DNA of 64,000 nucleotides from Myxococcales bacterium 68-20. GTDB lineage: Bacteria; Myxococcota_A; Polyangia; Polyangiales; Polyangiaceae. The stretch lies in assembly GCA_001899635.1 (NCBI GenBank), contig MKVQ01000001.1, positions 325,441 through 389,440 of the forward strand, read 5' to 3'. A program made the position numbers and the translations under genes. Below are positions 54,451 through 63,000 of this stretch, in pieces; position 1 is the first letter of the stretch, and each line of letters begins with the position of its first letter. The notes beneath the pieces are model-generated. The model saw only the letters and a program-made list of their open reading frames with translations, was not told the DNA's origin and searched no databases.

Positions 54451-55836
54451 TCAGAGCGCCAGGCGGAAGTGAATCGCCTTCGGGCGCGTGAGCGCGTCGA
54501 AGCCGAGCGCGCTGAGCGTGACGCCGCGGCCGGAGTCCTTCACGCCTGTCCACGGAAGTGCGGGATCGAGCGCGTCGCAGCGATTCATGTAGACGGTGCC
54601 GAACTGGAGGGCGCGGGCCATGCGCTCGGCGCGGCCCTTGTCGCGCGTCCAGACGCTCGCCGTCAGCCCGAGGCGGGATGCGTTCATCTTCTCGAGCGCA
54701 TCCTCGTCCGAGCGCACCGGCGCGATCGCGAGGATGGGCCCGAACGACTCCTTCTGCATCAGGTCGGCATCGGCGGGGACGTCGGTGAGCATCGTCGCCT
54801 CGAAGAAGCGGCCCTTGCCGTTCACCGCGACGGGCTTCCCGCCGGTGACGAGCTTGGCGCCCTTCTTCGTGGCGTCAGCGACGAACGCCTCGAGCTCCTT
54901 CGGATGCCACGGCTGCGCGACCGGGCCGAGCGTCGTCTTCGCGTCGGTCGGATCGCCCATTACGTAGGCGCGGACGAGCGGCTCGGCCGCGGCGACGAAG
55001 CGCTCGTAGATCGACTCGTGCACGTAGACGCGCTCGACGGCGCAGCAGCTCTGCCCCGCGTTGTAGATCGCGCCGTCGACGATGTTCTCGACCGTCTTCT
55101 CGAGGTCGCAGTCCGAAGCCGCATAGGCGGGATCGTTTCCGCCGAGCTCGAGGCCGACGTGGAGGAAGCGGTCCTTCGCGGCGGCCTGGATGCGATGGCC
55201 TCCATGGACGGAGCCCGTGAAGAGGACGTGGTCGATACGGGGATCCCCGACGAGCCGTTCGGTGTGCCCGTAGTCGACGAAGATCGCGGCAACGGCGCCC
55301 TTCGGCGCGCCCGCCTCGACGAATGCGCGCGCGAAGTGCTCTCCGCACAGCGGCGTTCGGGGTGAGTGCTTCACCACGACGGCGTTGCCGGCCAGCACCG
55401 CTGGGACGATCGCGTTGACCGCGGTGAGGAGCGGGTAGTTCCACGCCGGGAGGTCCAGCACGACACCGAGCGGCTCCTTCGCGATGCGACGCTCGAAGCC
55501 TTCCTTCGGCGGGAGCACCACGTCCGCCAGCGCGTCCTTCGCGCTCTCCTGCATGTGGCGCCAGCGGCCGGCCATGCCGCCGACTTCGCCGCGCGATTGC
55601 GATAAGGGCTTGCCCATCTGCCGGGTGATGTCGGCGGCGACGGCTTCGGTCCGGGCTTCGAGCTTCGCGAGCGCGCGCTCGCAGAGCGCGACGCGCTCAT
55701 CGACGCTCAGGCGGGCGAGCTCGTGTGCTGCCCGGCGGGCGTCGTCGAGGATGCGCGACAGCGCGGCATCATCCGTCGTCTCGACGGTGCACGCGGTCTC
55801 GCCGGTATAGGGATTGTCGACGGTGTGCGTGGTCAT
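54451..55836 (-). CDS. aldehyde dehydrogenase family protein
   Basis: 461 residues, cytosolic. NAD(P)-dependent oxidation of an aldehyde is indicated by PAWNYPLLTAVNAIVPAVLAG in the cofactor fold, GLELGGNDP with the general-base glutamate, and NAGQSCCAVERVYV with the nucleophile Cys264. The substrate is not fixed; the sequence looks nearest to succinate-semialdehyde/lactaldehyde-type enzymes. TATGCT is 11 bases before the ATG and no Shine-Dalgarno is present. It converges with the small Cys-rich lipoprotein gene. Confidence 0.9.
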   Translation of the reverse strand: MTTHTVDNPYTGETACTVETTDDAALSRILDDARRAAHELARLSVDERVALCERALAKLEARTEAVAADITRQMGKPLSQSRGEVGGMAGRWRHMQESAKDALADVVLPPKEGFERRIAKEPLGVVLDLPAWNYPLLTAVNAIVPAVLAGNAVVVKHSPRTPLCGEHFARAFVEAGAPKGAVAAIFVDYGHTERLVGDPRIDHVLFTGSVHGGHRIQAAAKDRFLHVGLELGGNDPAYAASDCDLEKTVENIVDGAIYNAGQSCCAVERVYVHESIYERFVAAAEPLVRAYVMGDPTDAKTTLGPVAQPWHPKELEAFVADATKKGAKLVTGGKPVAVNGKGRFFEATMLTDVPADADLMQKESFGPILAIAPVRSDEDALEKMNASRLGLTASVWTRDKGRAERMARALQFGTVYMNRCDALDPALPWTGVKDSGRGVTLSALGFDALTRPKAIHFRLAL

Positions 55837-55917
55837 GCTCGGCCGCCAGCATAGCGTTCCTCGCGGCGCGATGCCCTTCCGGTTCTGCTCTAGCTGGCGC
55901 CGCGGCTCTAGGCCGCC

Positions 55918-56628
55918 TCAGGTCGCCGGCGCGCTCGAGCCCGCGATCTCGCGTACCGCGAGCTCCCGTGTCGGGCGCGTCGTGAGGCGGCGGAGCACGC
56001 GCTTCGTCCCGATCGAGCCGAGCGCGCCCACGGCGAAGACGACCGGCGCTGCCACTCCGCCGGTCAGCGCAATGAGGCCCGCGCCGGCGAGGACCCCGGC
56101 GCCCGTCGCCACCGCTCCGGTCGCGGCCTCCTTCGCGACGTAGGTGATGGCATTCTTCCGGTCCATCGCGCCCTCACGGACGGCAAGGGCGGCCTCGACG
56201 CTCGCGACGGCACCGTCGACGACGAGGCCGATGCCGGCGGCCTTTCCAGCGCCTTTCAGGATCTCCTTGCCCGCCGCACGGGCGGCGAGGGGAGCGGCCG
56301 AGCGTGCGGCCTTGCTCGCGCTGGCGAGCATCTTGATCGGCTTCTTCGCGAGCATCGTCGCCGGTCCGAGGAGCGGTCCGGCGGCGACCGCCAGCGCGCT
56401 CTCGGCGCCGCGCTCGGCGGCGCTGCGGAGGAGGTTCTTCATTCCCTCGTCGAGGAGCAACTTCCCGCCGGCCTCGAAGAGTGCGACCGACGAAGCAATC
56501 ACGCTCGTGGCGCCGCCGCCCGAGATCACGGCGCGGAGCGCATCTCCGATCTTGCGCGGCTCGTGAGCTGCTGCCGATACCGCCGCCACCACGTCGTTGG
56601 TCGTGTCGTCCCGTTCGATTCTCGGCAT
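55918..56628 (-). CDS. Gly/Ala-rich hypothetical membrane-associated protein
   Basis: 236 residues. Long Ala/Gly-rich helical stretches (ALAVAAGPLLGPATMLAKKP, AAGIGLVVDGAVASVEAALAV, GAGVLAGAGLIALTGGVAAPVVFAVGALG) resemble the C-terminal regions of toxin-like or pore-like proteins, or of simple multi-pass membrane proteins. No signal peptide or motif. TACGCT lies seven bases before the ATG. It sits between an aldehyde dehydrogenase and an ICMT-like gene on the same strand, each with its own gap. Function unknown. Confidence 0.65.
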   Translation of the reverse strand: MPRIERDDTTNDVVAAVSAAAHEPRKIGDALRAVISGGGATSVIASSVALFEAGGKLLLDEGMKNLLRSAAERGAESALAVAAGPLLGPATMLAKKPIKMLASASKAARSAAPLAARAAGKEILKGAGKAAGIGLVVDGAVASVEAALAVREGAMDRKNAITYVAKEAATGAVATGAGVLAGAGLIALTGGVAAPVVFAVGALGSIGTKRVLRRLTTRPTRELAVREIAGSSAPAT

Positions 56629-56710
56629 CGAGACGAGCGTAGCGTGCCCGGACCATTCGGGCGAGCACGCTCGGCCGCTCTCGGCCCTCGCCGGCGCCGG
56701 AACGCGACCG

Positions 56711-58234
56711 TCAGTACACGCCGGGGAAGAGGACCCACGGGGTCTTCTTCTTGTATTCGCGGTACTCGGGATCCATCCCGAGGTGCCGTTCCTCCGTCCA
56801 GGCGCGGAGCGCGTACACCCCGCAGAGGAGCGTGAGGAAGAACGACTTGGTCAGCGTCATCGTGGGGATGTGCTCGAGCCACCACGCCATGCACTTGCAC
56901 AGGTATGCGGGGTGTCGCACGAAGCGGTAGGGGCCGCGCGTGACGATTCCGCGGTTCGTGAGGTTCGAGAACTTGAACCCGAAGGACACCGTTGCGGCGG
57001 CGTAGATCGCGAAGAGGAAGACGGTGGCGCCGCGGAGCCAGAGATGGCCCGTCTCGGTCGAGATCAGTTGAGGCCCGTTCTCGAGCGGGAGGTACGTGCC
57101 GAGGACCGGGTTGAACGGCGGGTAGCAGGCAAGGCAGACGAGCCATCCGAACGCGGTCGGCTCCACGCTTCGCGTCTTGTTGCCGAGCCAGCGGCTCTCG
57201 GAGGCGTAGCCGAAGAGCGCCCAGCCGCAGTCGACGGCGAAGATGATGTCGTACGTGATGCCGAGGCCCCAGCTCAACTCGGCGCGCGTCCAGGTCCACG
57301 GCTGGACGAGCGCGGCGAGGTCATGGAGCGAAGGGACCAGGTCGCCCAGACGGACGCCGACGTTGTTCCACCACAACGACACCGTGCCGCCGATGTTGCC
57401 GTCGTTCGGGACTTTGAAGTCCATCGGTGGCAGGTGCTTGTGGTTCAGCCACGCCCGCGAGATGCCGTTGAGGTGACCGACGACGAACCCGGTCATCAGC
57501 GGCGTGAAGAACGCCTTCACGACGATGGCGAGGACGGTCGTTCGTACGCGGCGGTTCCGGATGAGGCGCCAGACCCGCTTCGGCCGGAAGCCGCGAACGA
57601 GGAGGAGCGTGGCGAACAGGCACGAGAAGTAGATCGCGATGCTCGCGTAAGCGTCGTACCAGATGCTCGTCTTCGGTGTCAGCGCGCGCATCCCGCCGAG
57701 GAACGCTGCGGTCCCGACGAGGAAGGTCACGCTGTACCAGTGCCAGCGCTCGAGGACGTCGTCGAAGGCGGCCTTTCCGAGCGCAATGAGATGCAGCCCG
57801 CTGTCGCGCATCGTGTAGCGCTGCTCGGAGAACTTCTCGAGCGTCGCTTTGACGTAGAAGAGGCCGAAGACGATCCAGAGGACGAACGCCGGCGGGAAGA
57901 TCGTCTTGAACGGCGTGAACTGCTGGTTCCTGTAGTACGGGTGGTAGCTGTAGAGGACGAGGAGCGCCGCGAGGACGACGGTGATCGCGGTCCAGCGGTA
58001 CGTCGCGCGCTGCCAGATCGTCGAGCGCTTGTCCTTCGCGTGGCCGGCAGGGGTCGAGCCGCGATACGGCGTCTCGCCGTCCTTCGCTCGAGCGGATGCG
58101 GCGTCGCTCTCTTCGCCGGCCTCCGCGTCGTTCGCGGCGGTATCGGCCGCTTCATCGATCGCGCGCGCCTTCGACGGGGCGGGGCCGCCGTTCTTCGCGG
58201 TCTGCTTCTCTCCCGGCTTCGATGCGTCGCTCAT
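56711..58234 (-). CDS. ICMT/PEMT-like membrane methyltransferase with a large N-terminal membrane domain
   Basis: 507 residues from ATG 58234. A charged disordered N-terminus (about 1-75) leads to about ten hydrophobic helices. The C-terminal 130 residues carry the isoprenylcysteine-methyltransferase pattern: GPYRFVRHPAYLCKCMAWW, then AWTEERHLGMDPEYREYKKKTPWVLFPG. That is an S-adenosylmethionine-dependent, membrane-embedded fold acting on lipid or prenyl substrates. Ordinary members have 150-250 residues, so the 370-residue front half is extra. I do not recognise that front half. Confidence 0.75.
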   Translation of the reverse strand: MSDASKPGEKQTAKNGGPAPSKARAIDEAADTAANDAEAGEESDAASARAKDGETPYRGSTPAGHAKDKRSTIWQRATYRWTAITVVLAALLVLYSYHPYYRNQQFTPFKTIFPPAFVLWIVFGLFYVKATLEKFSEQRYTMRDSGLHLIALGKAAFDDVLERWHWYSVTFLVGTAAFLGGMRALTPKTSIWYDAYASIAIYFSCLFATLLLVRGFRPKRVWRLIRNRRVRTTVLAIVVKAFFTPLMTGFVVGHLNGISRAWLNHKHLPPMDFKVPNDGNIGGTVSLWWNNVGVRLGDLVPSLHDLAALVQPWTWTRAELSWGLGITYDIIFAVDCGWALFGYASESRWLGNKTRSVEPTAFGWLVCLACYPPFNPVLGTYLPLENGPQLISTETGHLWLRGATVFLFAIYAAATVSFGFKFSNLTNRGIVTRGPYRFVRHPAYLCKCMAWWLEHIPTMTLTKSFFLTLLCGVYALRAWTEERHLGMDPEYREYKKKTPWVLFPGVY

Positions 58235-58700
58235 CGTCGGCTCGCCCCCCACGTGCGCCGGCTTCCGCTCGCGACGTCGCAAGCGACGTCCGCGCTGGAG
58301 GCATTCGCGAGCAGCGTCCCCTGGCCGTCCGTCAGGTTGCCCTGAACGACGGCGATCCGCGGCGCGATCATCCCCCTCTTGATACCGCCAATCGTCGGTC
58401 CGCGCAGCTACTTCATCGGGAGGCGAGCGGCCGCGCTCGGCTCGACACCTCCACGAGCGCGACCTTTTGGCCGGCCCATCCGTCGAGGCGACTCGAGTCG
58501 AGTCGAGCACTCGACGACGACGCGCGGTGCTCGGGCGCGCACGTCTTCGCGCACCGTCGTAGCGCCACCGGCGAGCGCCATCGTGGCGCAACCCGCGCCT
58601 CGCGCGCCCACGCGTTGGCTGCCAACCCCGCGAGAAGACGTGCACACGCCGGAGGTACGTGCCTTGCGAACGCCGCCGCGTCCTTCATCTGGAGCGTGAC
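58235..58700. other. intergenic stretch between divergent ICMT-like and Cys-repeat genes
   Basis: No gene is supported. It contains a 12-bp perfect palindrome CGACTCGAGTCG (58489-58500) inside a GAGTCGAGTCGAG run. The right end has TGGAGC before the ATG at 58701. Confidence 0.4.
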
Positions 58701-59540
58701 ATGACGACGATTCGTTCGCGTTTGGCCTCTTCGATTTCTTCCACCAGCGCCGCGTCGGCGCTCGCAGTCTTGCTCCTCGTCGCTTGCAGCGGCGGGAGCT
58801 CGGCGATCCCGGAGACGGGATCCGATCCCGGCAACGCGAGCAGCTCCAGCGGCTCGAGCTCCAGCTCGAACATCTCGTCCTCCGCCGAGCAGGTCAACGG
58901 AGGCTGTCCGACGAATCCCGAGAAACTGGTGGGCAACGGGAAGCCGGGCGCGAGCTGCTCGACGTATGTAGACTGCATGCCGACGTGCTGTGACTGCTCG
59001 AGCGGAACCTCGTATCTCGCAGCGGCCTGTGTCGACGGCGTGTGCGGAGGGGCCGAGGTCGCGTGTGGACGCGCGCGCAAGGCATTCTGCGGCGAGGACG
59101 AGACGAGCCGATCGGGCGGTTCGAGTGGCTCGAGCGGTTCGAGCGGCACGAGTAGCTCCAGCAGCTCGTCGAGCGGCTCGAGCGGCTCGAGCGGCTCGAG
59201 CGGCGGGAAGGAGTGCGTCGAGGGCACTTCGTTGTCTTGTTACGGCAGCAAGATGTATTGGACCGGATCGAAGTGCTGCGTCGACGGCCCGGTCGAATGC
59301 GTCGACGGCACGTCCTTGTCTTGTTACGGCACCGGGATGATGTGGACCGGCGCCAAGTGCTGCGTCAGCGGCAACCCAACGTGCGTCGACGGCACGTCGC
59401 TCTCCTGCTACGGCTCGCACATGAAGTGGACGGGCGCGGAGTGCTGCATCGACGTTGCCGTCCAGTGTGTCCCGGGCACCTCGACGAGCTGCTACGGGAC
59501 GGGGAAATACTGGACGGGCGCGCTCTGCTGCCTGACGTGA
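58701..59540 (+). CDS. lipoprotein with four Cys-rich WTG repeats
   Basis: 279 residues. Lipobox VA-Cys29 is followed by a Ser/Gly linker, a cysteine-rich domain (about 70-140, with VDCMPTCCDCSSGTS and VDGVCGG), a second SGSSGSSG linker, and four repeats at 172-199, 200-227, 228-255 and 256-279. Each repeat reads C-V-x-G-T-S-x-S-C-Y-G-x-x-x-x-W-T-G-x-x-C-C, four cysteines in 22 residues, so each could be a small disulphide-closed module. I know no family of this form. Surface display and binding (sugar, prey cell, matrix) are guesses. It starts behind TGGAGCGTG. Confidence 0.8.
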   Translation: MTTIRSRLASSISSTSAASALAVLLLVACSGGSSAIPETGSDPGNASSSSGSSSSSNISSSAEQVNGGCPTNPEKLVGNGKPGASCSTYVDCMPTCCDCSSGTSYLAAACVDGVCGGAEVACGRARKAFCGEDETSRSGGSSGSSGSSGTSSSSSSSSGSSGSSGSSGGKECVEGTSLSCYGSKMYWTGSKCCVDGPVECVDGTSLSCYGTGMMWTGAKCCVSGNPTCVDGTSLSCYGSHMKWTGAECCIDVAVQCVPGTSTSCYGTGKYWTGALCCLT

Positions 59541-59543
59541 GCG

Positions 59544-59831
59544 CTACACGCTGGAAGGTGGCGGCGGCGGCGGCTCGGCTCGTTCTTGCACGACGCAGCG
59601 GTCCTGACCGCGAAGCCTAGTCGCCCGGTGCCCGCTCTCCGCGCCGCGTCGAGTCGCGGGGGCGCACTCGGCGCCGCCGTCCTTGTGACCGCGCGCGGGG
59701 GAATGACCCGCGCCGGTATGCAAGGGAAGGCGATCGCCGCTGCAGGCTTCGGCGACGAAGAGCGTCGCGCCCATGATGACCGACAAGACAATGCAAAGAC
59801 CTCGATCCACGATGACGCGCGTCGAGTGCAT
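59544..59831 (-). CDS. possible small lipoprotein
   Basis: 95 residues from ATG 59831. The N-terminus has the shape of a lipoprotein signal (VIVDRGLCIVLSVIMGATLFVAEA-Cys30, quoted in part), with a GGGGGGCACGAG upstream. The rest is basic and low complexity, ending in polyproline, and could be chance coding in high-G+C DNA. It converges on the Cys-repeat gene. Confidence 0.4.
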   Translation of the reverse strand: MHSTRVIVDRGLCIVLSVIMGATLFVAEACSGDRLPLHTGAGHSPARGHKDGGAECAPATRRGAESGHRATRLRGQDRCVVQERAEPPPPPPSSV

Positions 59832-60000
59832 CGCTCGTGCCCCCCAACCGACGAGCGCGGGCCGCTTTCACAGCGGGCGATCCCGCGAATCCATGCGCTC
59901 GACGATGCGCCCTCGCGCGAGACAGTGTGGCGCTCGCGTCCCGCAGCTCGACCATGGGCTGAGCGGCGGATACCGTCCTCGTGACAAAGCCGCGCGGCGA

Positions 60001-63000
60001 TCACTCCGCTGCTTCGATCGCTCCGCGCGATGGCGCTGCGAGCGCGCGGCCGGTGGCCGTCTTCTTCTTCAGGAGCGCCTTTGGCTCGCCCTCGAAGACC
60101 ACGCGTCCGCCCGCCTCGCCGGCTTCGGGGCCGAGCTCGACCACCCAATCTGCGTTCAAGATGACGTCGGGATGGTGCTCGACGATGACGAGCGTGTCGC
60201 CGCGCTCGACGAGTCGATCGAGCACGCGAATGAGGCGTGCGACGTCTGCGAGGTGGAGCCCGGTCGTGGGCTCGTCGAGCACGTAGACCGTCGGCTCGTG
60301 CGCAGCGCCCGCGGTGAGCTCGCTCGCGAGCTTGAGCCGCTGCGCCTCGCCGCCGGAGAGGGTGTTCGATCCCTGCCCGAGCGCGACGTAGCCGACACCG
60401 AGCTCGGCGAGCGTGCGAAGGGGCCGCGCGATCTTCGGATGAGCGGCGAAGACGTTCGCTGCGTCCTCGGCCGAGAGCCGCAGCACGTCGCCGATCGAGA
60501 GTCCGGCCCACCGCACGTCGAGCGTCGACGGCTCGAAGCGTGCGCCTTGGCAGGTCTCGCAGGGCGTGACGACCTCGGGCAGGAAGGACATCTCGGCGAC
60601 GATCGAGCCCTGCCCGTCGCACGCAGTGCAGCGGCCTCCGTGTGGCGTGTTGAAGGAGAAGCGGGCCGCCGAGAAGCCGCGGACCTTCGACTCCGGGAGT
60701 GCGGCGAAGAGCTTCCGGATCTCGTCCCAGACGCCGAGGAACGTCGCAGGTACGGAGCGCGGCGTGCGCCCGATCGGCGATTGATCGACCGCCAGCGCGC
60801 GCCGCACGTTCTTCGGCACCTCGATCGAACGGTACGGTCCCGGCGTCGGCGCGACGAGGTCGAGCTCACGGCGAAGGGCAGGGAAGAACACGCGCTGGAC
60901 GAGCGTGCTCTTGCCGGAGCCGCTGACGCCGGCAACGACGCACATGCGACCGACGGGGACGCGGAAGGTGACGTCCTGGAGGTTGTTTGCGCGTGCGCCG
61001 GAGAGGTCGATCCACGCGTCGCTCGTCGGCCGCCGCGGACGCACGACGCCGAGCGGCTCCCGGAGCGCGCGGCCGGTCGGCGAGCCTGCGCTCGCGAGGA
61101 CGGTGGCAGGCGCGCCTTCGGCGATGATGTGACCGCCGCTCTGCCCGCCGCCGGGGCCGAGGTCCGTGAGGTGATCGGCCGCGAGGATCGTCTCCGCGTC
61201 GTGCTCGACGACGAGGACGGTCGAGCCCGTGTCGACGAGCGCGCGCAGGTTCGCGATGAGGCGCTTCGTGTCGCGCGGATGGAGGCCGATCGTCGGCTCG
61301 TCGAGCACGTAGAGCGCACCGGTGAGCCCACTGCCGAGCTGTGCCGAGAGGCGGAGGCGCTGCATCTCGCCGCCGGAGAGCGAGCTCGCCGCGCGCCCGA
61401 GGCCGAGGTAGCCGAGCCCGACCTCGACCACGAACCGGAGGCGCCGCACGAGCTCTGCCAGCGGCGCCTTCGCGATCGTTCCGCTCTTTCCGGCGAGGGA
61501 GAGGTGCTCGACCTTCGCGAGCGCCGCCGCGACGCTCAGGTTCATCATCTGCGGGTACGTCTGGCCGCCGAGGCGCACGCTCCGCGGGATCGGCGCCAGG
61601 CGGTCGCCCTTGCACACGCGGCATTTCTCGCGCGGCTTGCCCTCGTCCTCGACGTCCTCTTCGCCGCCGCGAAAGCCGGTGCCCTCGCACGCTTCGCACT
61701 GCCCCTGCTTCGTGTTGAACGAGAACCAGCGCGGATCGAGCTCAGGGATGCCGGTGCCGCAGCTTCCGCACGCGCGGGCGGTGGAGAGGACCTCCTCGCC
61801 GGGTGCGGGCGCGGCGGTCGGGGTGCCTCGAGCAATGCGGATCGCGCCGCCGCCCCACGCGAGCGCCCGGTCGAACGCGGCGCGATCGAGCGAGCCGAGC
61901 GGCCCGTAGTGGACGATCAGGTCGATCGAGTGCTCCTTCGTCTTCGCGAGCTTCGGCGGAGGATCGATCGCGACGAGCGCTCCATCGACGCGTGCGCTCT
62001 GGATCCCCGCGCGCGAGGCGTTCGTGAAGACGTCGAGATAGGTCCCCTTGCGCGCGCGAACGGCGGGGGAATAGAGGGTGCGTTTGCCATCGAGGTCGCG
62101 GAGGCGCGCGAAGAGCTCGTCGGGTGAGCTCGGCGCCACGTGTCCGCCGCACTTCGGGCAGTGAAGGTCGCCGACCTTCGCGTAGAGAAGACGGAGGTAG
62201 TGCGCGATCTCGGTGACGGTCGCGACCGTCGAGTTGGCTCCCGCTCGTGAGGTGCGCTGCTCGAGGGCGATCGACGGAGGAACACCGGTCACGAGATCGA
62301 CGTCCGGGCGCGGGAGCGTCGGAAGGAACTGGCGCGCGTACGGCGTGAGCGTCTCCATGAAGCGGCGCTGGCCTTCGGCGAAGACGACGTCGAACGCGAG
62401 CGAGCTCTTGCCGGAGCCACTCGGACCGGTGACGACGCAGAGCTTGCCGTGGGGCACCTTGCAGGAGACGTCCTTGAGGTTGTGCTCGCGTGCGTGCTGA
62501 ACGGTGATCGCGTCGGGAGCGGCCGCGCGCGGGGCCTTCTTCTCACGGGGCTCTTCGCGCCGGCGGGCTGTCGGGCCCGGGCTCGTGACGCGTGCTCCTC
62601 GCCTTTGGGCGCGTAGCGCCTCGCCAGTCTTCGTCGCGCTCTCCGCGACGGTCTCGGGGGGGCCTTCGGCGACGACCTGCCCGCCGCGCGGGCCGCCACC
62701 GGGGCCGAGGTCGATCACCCAATCGGCCTCGCACACGACCGAGAGGTCGTGCTCCACCATGATCACGGTGGCGCCGCCTTCGACGAGCTCGTGGAGCGCG
62801 CCGACGACGTGCGCGGCGTCCTCTGCATGGAGGCCTGCGCTCGGCTCGTCGACGACGAAGAGCGTGCCCGCGGCCTCGCTCGAGAGCGCACGCGCGAGCT
62901 TCAGGCGCTGCGCTTCGCCGCCCGAGAGCGTCGAGAGCGGCTGGCCGAGCGGCAGGTAGCCGAGGCCGACCTTCACGAGCGGCTCGAGCGCGCGCTCGAG

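Noticed and set aside
59773-62127. A 784-codon plus-strand open frame opposite the fused UvrA gene
   Set aside because: Antisense shadow; the minus strand carries intact UvrA zinc-finger and ABC motifs throughout.
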